From the NCBI GenBank assembly GCA_035640455.1, contig DASQWB010000152.1, positions 1 through 13,874 on the forward strand: a stretch of DNA of 13,874 nt, in the 5' to 3' direction. A program made the translations under genes and the position numbers. The notes beneath the pieces were generated by a model, which did not search any database, was not told the origin of the DNA, and saw only the letters and a list, made by a program, of their open reading frames with translations. The first letter of the stretch is position 1; each line of letters opens with the position of its first letter. Positions 6,352-13,084 of this stretch are shown here, in pieces. The stretch comes from AC-50 sp035640455 (lineage in GTDB: Bacteria; Actinomycetota; Thermoleophilia; Gaiellales; Gaiellaceae).

Positions 6352-6929
6352 ACGCCGACGGGCTCGGCCTCGGGCGCGCCCATCGTGATCCCCTCGCGGG
6401 CGAGCGCGAGCTGGACCTCCTCGCGCGCCTTGTAGATCCGCCACTTCACCGTGGCGAGGGTGATCTCGAGCGCGTCCGCGATCTCGCTGTACGAGAGGCC
6501 GACGACGTCGCGGAGCAGGAGCGCCATCTTGAGGTCGGTGTTGAGCAGCTCGACCGCGCGCCAGACTGCGTCGATCGCCTCGAGCCGCTCGAACGGCGCG
6601 TCGACGACCTCGAGCGGCGGCACGTCGTCGAGCGCCACGATCGCACGCGGCCGCCGCTCGACCGCCCGCAGCTCGTCGAGGACTCGGTTCTTCGTCACCT
6701 GGAAGAGCCAGGTCGTGAACTTCGAGCGGAGCGAGAAGCGCGGCAGGCCCTGGAAGACGCGGAGGAAGACCTCCTGCGTCAGGTCCTCGGCGAGCGAGCG
6801 GTCGCCGACGAGGCGCAGGACGTAGTTGAAGACCGGCACCTCGTAGGCCCGCAGAATCAGGGAGAAAGCGCGCTCGTCACCCTTCTGCGCTTTCCGAAGA
6901 ACCCCTGGATCTGGCTGGGTCAGCGCCAA
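6348..6929 (-). CDS. ECF-type RNA polymerase sigma factor
   Basis: An alternative sigma-70 family factor that directs RNA polymerase to a stress or envelope regulon. Seen in 193 residues: sigma region 2 about 20-90 with KGDERAFSLIL, DLTQEVFLRVFQ (49-60) and FTTWLFQVTKNRVLDELR (71-88), an acidic linker, then region 4 about 122-172 with LLLRDVVGLSYSEIADAL and the recognition helix TLATVKWRIYKARE. The 20-residue tail is short. The start is TTG at 6929 with no Shine-Dalgarno; TATACT sits 9 nt upstream, so a near-leaderless own promoter is likely. It is the last gene after gpmI (19-bp gap). No anti-sigma gene is adjacent: the only neighbour downstream is the convergent lipoprotein gene. Family is secure, regulon unknown. 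Confidence 0.93.
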   Translation of the reverse strand: MALTQPDPGVLRKAQKGDERAFSLILRAYEVPVFNYVLRLVGDRSLAEDLTQEVFLRVFQGLPRFSLRSKFTTWLFQVTKNRVLDELRAVERRPRAIVALDDVPPLEVVDAPFERLEAIDAVWRAVELLNTDLKMALLLRDVVGLSYSEIADALEITLATVKWRIYKAREEVQLALAREGITMGAPEAEPVGV

Positions 6930-6938
6930 AGCCGGCCG

Positions 6939-6944
6939 AGTATA
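6939..6944 (-). promoter_or_regulatory. Putative -10 box of the sigma factor gene (TATACT)
   Basis: TATACT matches 5 of 6 consensus bases and lies in the 19-bp gap between gpmI and the sigma gene, 9 nt before the TTG start. Just upstream, CCCCT/AGGGG arms (6958-6962 and 6946-6950) form a small inverted repeat overlapping the gpmI stop, a possible operator or weak terminator. No -35 match was seen. Confidence 0.45.
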
Positions 6945-6948
6945 GCCC

Positions 6949-8400
6949 CTATTTGCAAGGGGAAATGAGGTTTTTCCCGCTCATTTGTAATGGCTGTGCA
7001 AGATCGAGAAACGCCAGGACGGTGGGTGCGAGATCGGCCAGCTCGCTGCCCGGGGCGATCCTCACGTCGGGTGCGGTGACGACCAGCGGGACGGGGTTTG
7101 CAGTGTGCGCGGTGTGCGGGCTCGTGCCGTCTGCCTCGAGCATCTGCTCGGCGTTTCCGTGGTCGGCGGTGACGAGCGAGACCCCGCCGGCCCGCTCGAC
7201 CGCCTCGACGACCTCGCCCAGGCACGAGTCGACCGTCTCGACCGCGTTCACGACCGCGGGGATCGACCCGGTATGCCCGACCATGTCCGGATTGGCGAAG
7301 TTGACGATGCCGAAGCCGTAGCCCTTGCCGATCTCGGAGCAGAAGCGCTCCGTCACCTCGCGCGCCGACATCTCGGGCTTCTGGTCGTAGCTCGGCACGT
7401 CGCGCGGCGAGGGCACGAGGATTCGCGTCTCGCCGGGCCGCTCCTCCTCGCGCCCGCCGTTCAGGAAATAGGTCACGTGTGCGTACTTCTCGGTCTCGGC
7501 GACGTGCAGCTGGCGGACGCCGTTCGCGGCCAGCACCTCTGCGAGCGTCTCGGACACCGTCTGCTCCTCGAAGGCGACGGGGCAGTCGAAGTTGTCGCGG
7601 TAGCGCGTCATCGTCGTCACGTCGAAGCCGGCCTCGAGCAGCCGCTGCGTGAGCTGGCGCGCGCGGTCAGGGCGGAAGTTGAAGAAGATCGCCGTGTCGC
7701 CGGGCTCGAGGCGCGGGCGGCCGTCGAGGACAATCGGCTCGACGAACTCGTCCGTGATCCCACGCTCGTAGCTTCGGCGGATCGCGGCGATCGGATCGTC
7801 GGCGTGCTCGCCCTCCCCCTTGACGATCGCGTCGAAGGCGCGCTGCGTCCGCTCCCAGCGGCCGTCGCGGTCCATGGCGTAGTAGCGGCCGGCGCCGGTG
7901 ACGATGCGCTCGGTCGGGAGCTCGGCGAGGTCGTCGACGGCGCTCGTCGGCGAGACGTCGCGGCCGTCCGTGAAGGCGTGGATCCACGTCTTCTCGGGCG
8001 CGAAGCGGAGCAACGCGCGCAGGTGGTCGATGTGCGAGTGGACGCCGCCGTAGCTGACGAGGCCGAGCAGGTGGACGTTCCGGCCGCGCTCGAACGCGCT
8101 GACGAGCGCGGAATTCTCGAAGAACGACCCGTCCTCGATCGCCTTGTTCACCCGCATCAGATCCTGGTAGAGGCGGCGGCCGGCGCCGATCGTCAGGTGC
8201 CCGACCTCGGAGTTCCCCATCTGGCCCGGCGGGAGGCCGGCGGCCTCGCCGGAGGCGTTTAGCGTCTCGTGCGGGTAGCGACGCCACAGCTCGTCGAAGA
8301 CGGGCGTGTCCGCGAGCTCCACCGCGTTCCCGGGGCCGGGTGGCGCGCAGCCCCAGCCGTCGAGGATGACCAGGGCTACGAGGGGATAGCGGCTCGGCAA
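6949..8400 (-). CDS. gpmI: 2,3-bisphosphoglycerate-independent phosphoglycerate mutase
   Basis: Interconverts 3- and 2-phosphoglycerate through a phosphoserine in a two-Mn alkaline-phosphatase fold. Seen in 483 residues: VILDGWG (11-17, first metal Asp14), MGNSEVGH (61-68, phosphoserine Ser64), GGVHSHIDHL (118-127), TDGRDVSP (144-151), NFRPDRARQL (241-250), NPDMVGHTG (370-378), TADHGNAEQM (411-420) and HTAHT (429-433). All catalytic ligands are in place. It is slightly short for the family (about 510). I chose TTG at 8400, which gives PSRYPLVALVILDGWG, a family-like N-terminus; it has GAGG 4 nt upstream. This start overlaps the end of tpiA by 25 nt in another frame, implying coupled translation. 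The C-terminus LISPCK is unusual but short. Confidence 0.94.
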   Translation of the reverse strand: MPSRYPLVALVILDGWGCAPPGPGNAVELADTPVFDELWRRYPHETLNASGEAAGLPPGQMGNSEVGHLTIGAGRRLYQDLMRVNKAIEDGSFFENSALVSAFERGRNVHLLGLVSYGGVHSHIDHLRALLRFAPEKTWIHAFTDGRDVSPTSAVDDLAELPTERIVTGAGRYYAMDRDGRWERTQRAFDAIVKGEGEHADDPIAAIRRSYERGITDEFVEPIVLDGRPRLEPGDTAIFFNFRPDRARQLTQRLLEAGFDVTTMTRYRDNFDCPVAFEEQTVSETLAEVLAANGVRQLHVAETEKYAHVTYFLNGGREEERPGETRILVPSPRDVPSYDQKPEMSAREVTERFCSEIGKGYGFGIVNFANPDMVGHTGSIPAVVNAVETVDSCLGEVVEAVERAGGVSLVTADHGNAEQMLEADGTSPHTAHTANPVPLVVTAPDVRIAPGSELADLAPTVLAFLDLAQPLQMSGKNLISPCK

Positions 8401-9068
8401 ATGGCCTCGAACGACTCGACCTCGAGCGACGCGCCGCCGACGAGGGCGCCGTCGACGGCGCCCTGGCCCATGAGCTCGGCCGCGTTGTCCGGCTTCACCG
8501 ACCCGCCGTAGAGCACCGGCACGTCGAGGATGCTCTTGACGAAGGCGTGCGCCTCCTGCGCGAGCTCGGGCGTGGCGGTGCGCCCGGTGCCGATCGCCCA
8601 GATCGGCTCGTAGGCGAGGACGAGGCCCGGATGCTCGCCGGCGGCGTCGGCGATCGCCTCGACTTGGAGCCGCAGGACGAGCTCGGTCTGGCCCGCGTCG
8701 CGCTCCTCCTCCGACTCGCCCACGCACGCGATCACGCCGAGGCCGGCTTCGAGCGCCGCGAGCGTGCGCCGGGCGACGGTCTCGTCGGTCTCACCGAAGT
8801 ACTCCCGCCGCTCCGAATGGCCCACGATCGCGCCGGCGACGCGGAGGTCGAGCAGCATCGGCGCCGAGATCTCGCCGGTGAAGGCGCCCTCGGCGGCCCA
8901 GTGGACGTTCTGGGCGTAGACGGTCAGGCTGCTCTCGACCGCGACCTCGAGCGAGCTGAACGGCGGGCAGACGACGACGTCGACGCCCTCGGGCGGCCGG
9001 AAGCGGTCGCAGAAGTCCCGCGTCTCGGCGCGGGTCTTGAACATCTTCCAGTTCGCCGCGACGAGCAC
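8376..9068 (-). CDS. tpiA: Triosephosphate isomerase (compact)
   Basis: Interconverts dihydroxyacetone phosphate and glyceraldehyde 3-phosphate. Seen in 230 residues: AANWKMF (4-10; Asn6, Lys8), GHSERREYFGETD (83-95, His84), AYEPIWAIGTG (152-162, catalytic Glu154 and hinge of loop 6), TATPELAQEAHAF (164-176) and YGGSVKPDNA (187-196), then GGASL. All active-site residues are present. It is about 20-25 residues shorter than usual bacterial TIM; the loss is between HAFVKSIL and VLYGGS, where the loop before strand 7 is reduced to DVP. The start GTG at 9068 puts the first strand at the N-terminus, as expected. There is no Shine-Dalgarno; TAAGAT lies 8 nt upstream. It overlaps gpmI and follows pgk after a structured 245-bp spacer. 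Confidence 0.95.
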   Translation of the reverse strand: MLVAANWKMFKTRAETRDFCDRFRPPEGVDVVVCPPFSSLEVAVESSLTVYAQNVHWAAEGAFTGEISAPMLLDLRVAGAIVGHSERREYFGETDETVARRTLAALEAGLGVIACVGESEEERDAGQTELVLRLQVEAIADAAGEHPGLVLAYEPIWAIGTGRTATPELAQEAHAFVKSILDVPVLYGGSVKPDNAAELMGQGAVDGALVGGASLEVESFEAICRAAIPS

Positions 9069-9076
9069 GGAGGCGC

Positions 9077-9082
9077 ATCTTA
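9077..9082 (-). promoter_or_regulatory. Putative -10 box of tpiA (TAAGAT)
   Basis: TTAAGAT on the minus strand ends 8 nt before the tpiA GTG and directly follows a strong hairpin (9084-9108). The same heptamer occurs upstream of gap. It could give tpiA-gpmI their own leaderless transcript. Alternatively the two T residues could be the remnant of a terminator tail. Confidence 0.35.
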
Positions 9083-9083
9083 A

Positions 9084-9108
9084 GGCGGTCTCCGGGAATG
9101 GAGCCGCC
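9084..9108 (-). terminator. Strong hairpin just before tpiA
   Basis: GGCGG-T-CTCC (9084-9093) pairs with GGAGCCGCC (9100-9108): 9 bp with one bulged base and a 6-nt loop. On the transcript it ends 15 nt before the tpiA start and is followed by UUAAG. It could terminate or attenuate read-through from pgk, or protect a processed tpiA mRNA end. It lies in the 245-bp pgk-tpiA spacer, where no recognisable gene was found. Confidence 0.5.
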
Positions 9109-9122
9109 GTGGCGCCCGCAAG

Positions 9123-9148
9123 AGCTCGCGACGCATCGATCGCGAGCT
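9123..9148. repeat. 9-bp inverted repeat in the pgk-tpiA spacer
   Basis: AGCTCGCGA (9123-9131) and TCGCGAGCT (9140-9148) are perfect reverse complements around an 8-nt centre. It could be a second RNA stem in the pgk-tpiA leader or a protein-binding operator for tpiA-gpmI. Confidence 0.5.
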
Positions 9149-9313
9149 GGGAGACGGCGTGCCGACGGTGCGGGAGGTCTTGTCGACCCGACCGGCGCGC
9201 GCGGCGCCTAAAACGCTCGCGGCCGGCACGCCCGCGAAGGCCCCCACCCCGCGGGCGCGCACGGCCGCGCCGTCCAACGTCACTTCTACGCTCGCCGCGG
9301 CGCGCCGGGTCCC

Positions 9314-10357
9314 TCAGGCAGGCGGAATCGCAGCGACGCCGGGGAGCTCCTTCCCTTCGAGGAGCTCGAGCGCGGCGCCGCCGCCCGTCGAGACCCAGGA
9401 CACGCGGTCGGTGAGACCGAGCTCGGCGAGGGCGCGGGCGGAGTCGGCCCCGCCGACCACGGAGTAGGCGTCCGCCTGCGCCACCGCCTCGGCGACGGCC
9501 TTCGTCCCCTCCGCGAAGCGCGGCCACTCGAAGACGCCCATCGGCCCGTTCCAGAAGATCGTCCGCGCGCGGCCGATTTCGTCGGCGAAGACGCGCCTCG
9601 TCTCGGGGCCGATGTCGAGCCCGAGCCAGCCGTCGGGAAGCGCGTCGTACGGCGTGACGCGCACGTCGGCGTCGGGCTCGAACGCGGCCGCGGCGACGAC
9701 GTCGCGAGGCAGCTCGACCGGAAAGCCGAGCGGGTTCTCCTCGCGCAGCTGCTCGGCCATCTTCCCGCCGACGAGCACCGTGTCGGCCCGGCCGCCGAGG
9801 TTGGCGAGGACGCCGAGCTTGTCCTCGACCTTGACGCCACCCGAGACGAGGACGAACGGCCGCTCGACGTCGCCGAGCAGCTTCCCGAGGTCCTCGAGCT
9901 CCCGGCGCAGGAGCAGGCCGGCGTACGCCGGGAGCAGGTGCGCGACCGCCTCCGTCGAGGCGTGGACCCGGTGCGCCGAGCCGAAGGCGTCGTTCACGTA
10001 GAGGTCGCAGCCGTCGGCGAGCCGCCGCGCCGTCTCCGGGTCGTTCTTCGTCTCGCCGGGATCGAAGCGCGTGTTCTCGAGCACCGCGATCCGCTCGTCC
10101 GGCAGGAGCTCGCGCAGGCGCCGCCGGACGGGCTCCATCTCGTACTTTGGGTCAGGTCCTTTCGGGCGGCCGAGGTGCGAGCAGACCCGGACCTCCCCCG
10201 CGTCGCGCTCGAGCAGCAGCCGCAGCGTCGGCAGGGACGCGCGGATCCGCGTGTCGTCGGCGACGCGGCCGTCGTCGAGCGGGACGTTGAGGTCGGCGCG
10301 GACGAGGACGTGCTTGCCGGCGACGTCGGCGCGCTCGACCGACCGGGGGAGCCTCAC
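9314..10357 (-). CDS. pgk: Phosphoglycerate kinase (compact)
   Basis: Transfers phosphate between 1,3-bisphosphoglycerate and ADP. Seen in 347 residues: VLVRADLNVPLDDGRVADDT (17-36), CSHLGRPKG (59-67), ENTRFDPGETKNDP (94-107), VNDAFGSAHRVHAS (121-134), SGGVKVEDKLGVLANL (172-187), LDIGPETR (247-254), NGPMGVFE (270-277) and STGGGAALELLEGKELPG (323-340). All substrate and nucleotide motifs are there, yet the protein is about 45-50 residues below the usual 390-400. Two helical stretches are missing: between RRRLRELL and the ENTRF strand, and between GGKMAEQL and LPRDVV. The GTG start at 10357 overlaps the gap stop (GTGA), so translation is coupled. Both domains look intact and functional. Confidence 0.95.
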   Translation of the reverse strand: MRLPRSVERADVAGKHVLVRADLNVPLDDGRVADDTRIRASLPTLRLLLERDAGEVRVCSHLGRPKGPDPKYEMEPVRRRLRELLPDERIAVLENTRFDPGETKNDPETARRLADGCDLYVNDAFGSAHRVHASTEAVAHLLPAYAGLLLRRELEDLGKLLGDVERPFVLVSGGVKVEDKLGVLANLGGRADTVLVGGKMAEQLREENPLGFPVELPRDVVAAAAFEPDADVRVTPYDALPDGWLGLDIGPETRRVFADEIGRARTIFWNGPMGVFEWPRFAEGTKAVAEAVAQADAYSVVGGADSARALAELGLTDRVSWVSTGGGAALELLEGKELPGVAAIPPA

Positions 10358-11412
10358 TCAGCAGTCTGTGCGCCGACCGGCTCGGCGGTGAGCGTGCGCG
10401 CCATCAAGTCGACGAGGTCGGCGAGCCGGCAGCTGTAGCCCCACTCGTTGTCGTACCAGCCGATCACCTTCACCATGCGGCCGTTCGCCATCGTCGACTG
10501 CGCGTCGATGATGCACGAGTGTGAGTTCCCGACGATGTCGGACGACACGATTGGATCCTCCGTGTACTCGAGGATCCCGTTCCAGCCGCCTTCGCCGCAG
10601 GCGCTCCGGAACGCGTCGTTGATCTCCTCGATCGAGGCCTCGCGGCCGAGGACGCAGACGAGGTCGGTGACGCTTCCGTCCGCGACCGGCGCTCGGAGCG
10701 CCATGCCGTCGATCTTGCCCTTGAGCTCGGGGATCACGAGCGCGGTCGCCTTCGCGGCGCCCGTCGTCGAGGGGACGATGTTGAGCGGGGCCGAGCGGAT
10801 CCGGCGCAGGTCGACCTTGCCCTTGCGCGTGACGGCGATCTGATCCTGGAGCTGCTGCTCGGTCGTGTACGCGTGCACCGTGGTCATGAAGGCGGAGTCG
10901 ATTCCGAACCGGTCGAGGAGGATTTTGGCCATCGGGGCCACGCAGTTCGTCGTGCAGGAGGCGTTGGAGACGATCGTGTGCTCGGCGGGGTCGTACTTGT
11001 CGTCGTTCACGCCCAGCACGACCGTAATGTCCGGTTCCGTGGCGGGCGCCGAGATGATCACCTTCTTCGCGCCGGCCTCGACGTGCTTCGAGGCGCCTTC
11101 ACGAGCGGTGAAGAGCCCCGTCGACTCGACGACGATGTCCACCCCGAGCTCGCCCCACGGGAGCTGCGCGGGCTCGCGCTCGGAGAGGACCTTGAAGGTC
11201 TCGCCGTCGACGGTGATGCCGCTCTCGGAGGCGGAGATCTCCGCGTCGAGCACGCCGTGCGTGGAGTCGTACTTGAGCACGTGCGCGAGGACGTCCGGGT
11301 CGGCGAGGTCGTTCACCGCGACGATCTCGAAATCGGGCTGTCGCTTCAGGTAGGCGCGGTAGAAGTTCCGTCCGATCCGGCCGAAGCCGTTGATGCCAAC
11401 CTTGGTCGCCAC
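10354..11412 (-). CDS. gap: Type I glyceraldehyde-3-phosphate dehydrogenase
   Basis: Oxidises glyceraldehyde 3-phosphate to 1,3-bisphosphoglycerate with NAD, or the reverse. Seen in 352 residues: the Rossmann opening KVGINGFGRIGRNFYRA (4-20), VNDLAD (33-38, with an Asp that favours NAD over NADP), YDSTHG (48-53), SNASCTTNC (149-157, catalytic Cys153), HAYT with His180, and WYDNEWGYSCRL near the end. The C-terminal tail of about 15 residues is variable. The start GTG at 11412 has a clear Shine-Dalgarno (GAGGGAGG) and puts the Rossmann strand at residue 4, so the open frame upstream to 11496 is not coding. It is first of gap-pgk-tpiA-gpmI and lies 318 bp downstream of whiA. Assignment is certain; direction of flux cannot be told. 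Confidence 0.97.
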   Translation of the reverse strand: MATKVGINGFGRIGRNFYRAYLKRQPDFEIVAVNDLADPDVLAHVLKYDSTHGVLDAEISASESGITVDGETFKVLSEREPAQLPWGELGVDIVVESTGLFTAREGASKHVEAGAKKVIISAPATEPDITVVLGVNDDKYDPAEHTIVSNASCTTNCVAPMAKILLDRFGIDSAFMTTVHAYTTEQQLQDQIAVTRKGKVDLRRIRSAPLNIVPSTTGAAKATALVIPELKGKIDGMALRAPVADGSVTDLVCVLGREASIEEINDAFRSACGEGGWNGILEYTEDPIVSSDIVGNSHSCIIDAQSTMANGRMVKVIGWYDNEWGYSCRLADLVDLMARTLTAEPVGAQTAE

Positions 11413-11416
11413 TCTG

Positions 11417-11447
11417 CCTCCCTCGTCGCTATCCGAGCCCGATCTTA
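11417..11447 (-). promoter_or_regulatory. Shine-Dalgarno and putative -10 of gap
   Basis: GAGGGAGG (11417-11424 on the minus strand) lies 4-7 nt before the gap GTG and fixes that start. TAAGAT (11442-11447) further upstream is a possible -10 giving a leader of roughly 20-25 nt. If used, gap has its own promoter downstream of the structured spacer. Confidence 0.5.
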
Positions 11448-11502
11448 ATCGTGGCCGCGACTGCGGGCTTCGCCCCATGCACGCGGACGGGATCACCGGG
11501 AT

Positions 11503-11729
11503 CCGCCCGAAGTCGTCATGGTGCCGCCGAAGGCGGCGCCGGACTTCGGGCGGTTAAGGCGGGCCGGAGGGGAAGCTCCGAGGACGACCTCCCCCTCCGG
11601 TTGAACCATGCTCAGGACCTTGGCGTCGGACGGGGTCTGAATCCGGCGCCGGACGAGCACGGACCCGCCGATCCGGAGTATGACGGATTCATGCGGGCCT
11701 GAGGAGTCCCCGGTTGTCGCTTTTGACAA
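11503..11729 (-). ncRNA. Structured leader or 3' RNA between whiA and gap, unidentified
   Basis: The 318-bp spacer has no recognisable protein but stacked helices. In transcript order they are: TTGTC/GACAA (11725-11729 with 11714-11718, weak); CTCAGG/CCTGAG (11698-11703 with 11611-11616) enclosing GAATCCG/CGGATTC (11684-11690 with 11639-11645); a 9-bp stem CCGGAGGGG/CCCCTCCGG (11592-11600 with 11564-11572) with an inner GAGG-CCTC stem; and a very strong stem of 12 bp (11542-11553 with 11503-11514) continued by 9 bp around a 3-nt loop (11520-11540). Coordinates are plus-strand. It could be a riboswitch-like leader of gap with a terminator stem, a whiA 3' end, or a separate small RNA. No riboswitch class I know matches. 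Confidence 0.5.
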
Positions 11730-11730
11730 T

Positions 11731-12639
11731 CTAAAGATCCGCCAGCCGAACGAGCTTCCGCAGGCGCCGGTGCGCGGCCGACTTCGTCGCCGGCGGCTCA
11801 CATTTCAGGGCGAGCTCCCGCAGTGGGAGGGTCGGATGGCGCAGGCGAAGCTCCGCGATCTCGCGCAGCGTCGGCGGCAGCTCGTCGAGGTCGAGGCGCC
11901 GCAGCGCGCGGAGCTGGGCGTGGGCGGCGCGGCTCGTCCGGACGAGGTTCGCGTGGTCGGCGTTCGCGAGCCGGTTCGCGCCCGCCCGCGTCGCGCCGAG
12001 GACGGCGCGCTCCTCGAGCGCGAGGACGGCGTCGCTCGCACCGGCGGCGGCAAGCGTGTCCGCGATCGCCTCGGCTCCTTTGGCGTAGGCGGCGGCGTAG
12101 CGGCCGCGGTCGGCGACGGCGAGCGTCACGCCCTCGGCCGCGGCGACACCGGCCAGGAACTCCGCGCCCGCGACCGTCGAGGCCCGCAGCTCGAGGTGCC
12201 GAGAGCGCGGGCCGCTCAGCGAGCCGCCGCCGAGGAGCGCGCCGCGCAGGTAGGCGGCGCGGCAGGACGCACGGGCGACGACGCGCTTCGGCGGCCGCTC
12301 GAGCGGCGCGAGCCGCGCCGTCAGGACGCCGGCCTCGTGGAGCACCTGGAGGGCGCGTGCGCCGCCGGCGACGTGGAGCTGGTAGCGCGTGGCGCGGTCG
12401 AAGGCGCGGCGGCGATAGGTGCGGATCTCCGCCTCGACGCCGAAGGCGCGCAGGAGGCTGAAGGCGCGGCGGGCGACGGCCGAGCTCGCGAGGTCGAGGT
12501 GGACCGCGACTTCCCCGCGGCCGCGGAGGTGGACGCTCCCGGCGGCGTGGAAGAGCCCCGACAGCTCGGCCAGCCGGTCGCACTCCTGCCGCGGCGCGAT
12601 CGCCGCGAGCTCGTTGCGGAGGTCCTCAGAGAGCGACAT
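11731..12639 (-). CDS. whiA: WhiA, sporulation/cell-division transcription regulator homologue
   Basis: WhiA proteins are DNA-binding regulators with a degenerate LAGLIDADG homing-endonuclease fold and a C-terminal helix-turn-helix. In Streptomyces they act with WhiB on sporulation septation; in non-sporulating bacteria they affect division. Seen in 302 residues: an N-terminal segment SEDLRNELAAI (4-14) and ECDRLAELSGLFHAAGSVHL (19-38), a second fold motif AAYLRGALLGGGSLSGP (128-144), and HTH PTLPLRELALKCEPPATKSA (269-288) followed by AHRRLRKL. The length is typical. The ATG start at 12639 overlaps the ogt end by 14 nt; GAGG directly abuts it, so coupling with ogt is more plausible than independent initiation. 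Its position before gap-pgk-tpi matches a conserved actinobacterial order, but the usual rapZ and yvcK partners are not in this window. Confidence 0.93.
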   Translation of the reverse strand: MSLSEDLRNELAAIAPRQECDRLAELSGLFHAAGSVHLRGRGEVAVHLDLASSAVARRAFSLLRAFGVEAEIRTYRRRAFDRATRYQLHVAGGARALQVLHEAGVLTARLAPLERPPKRVVARASCRAAYLRGALLGGGSLSGPRSRHLELRASTVAGAEFLAGVAAAEGVTLAVADRGRYAAAYAKGAEAIADTLAAAGASDAVLALEERAVLGATRAGANRLANADHANLVRTSRAAHAQLRALRRLDLDELPPTLREIAELRLRHPTLPLRELALKCEPPATKSAAHRRLRKLVRLADL

Positions 12640-13084
12640 CCTCGAGCGCGAGCAGCCGGCGCTTGTAGTCGAGGCCGAGGGAGCCGTACGAGCCGAGGCC
12701 GTCCGACGCGACGACGCGGTGGCACGGGACGACGATCGGGAAGCGGTTGTGCGCGCAGAAGGTTCCGGCCGCACGTTGGGCGCCGGGGTGGCCGGCGAGC
12801 GCCGCGAGCTCGCCGTAGGTGACGACCTCGCCGCGCGGAATGCGCCGCAGCGCCTCGGCGACGGCGAGCTGGAACGGCGTGCACCAGTCGAGGTCGAGCT
12901 CGACGTCGTCGAAGCCGACGGGCTCGCCGGCGAAGAAGGCGCGCAGGCGCTCGCCGAGCGGGTGCCCCTCGTCCTCGCCGTCACCGGCCCGCGGCAGCTC
13001 GTGCCAGAGCAGGCGCTCGCCGTCGAGCCAGAGCTCCCCCACGCCCCACCCGTCCGCGCGGTAGGTCACGCGCCGGGGCCTCAT
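12626..13084 (-). CDS. ogt: Methylated-DNA--protein-cysteine methyltransferase
   Basis: A suicide DNA-repair protein that takes the alkyl group from O6-alkylguanine or O4-alkylthymine onto its own cysteine. Seen in 152 residues: a short N-terminal domain (1-65), then the catalytic domain with WCTPFQLAVAEALRRIPRGE (67-86), VVTYGELAALAGHPGAQRA (87-105; HTH with Arg finger), FCAHNRFPIVVPCHRVV (109-125, acceptor Cys121), and the C-terminal GLGSYGSLGLDYKRRLLALE. The ATG start at 13084 has a good Shine-Dalgarno, GGGAGG, 7 nt upstream. It overlaps the preceding 52-codon gene (ATGA) and runs 14 nt into whiA. No Ada-type transcription domain is present. Confidence 0.95.
   Translation of the reverse strand: MRPRRVTYRADGWGVGELWLDGERLLWHELPRAGDGEDEGHPLGERLRAFFAGEPVGFDDVELDLDWCTPFQLAVAEALRRIPRGEVVTYGELAALAGHPGAQRAAGTFCAHNRFPIVVPCHRVVASDGLGSYGSLGLDYKRRLLALEDVAL

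Noticed and set aside
9080..9283. Open frame on the minus strand after pgk, in the pgk frame, with high GC3 in its first two thirds, suggesting a small gene or a frameshifted remnant continuing in the tpiA frame
   Set aside because: No recognisable motif, no Shine-Dalgarno, and GC this high gives open frames by chance. A protein search of both frames, joined at about 9160, would settle it.
11493..11801. A 102-codon minus-strand frame through the whiA-gap spacer
   Set aside because: It overlaps the end of whiA, has no start signal, and the region is better explained by stable RNA stems; the peptide has no motif I recognise.
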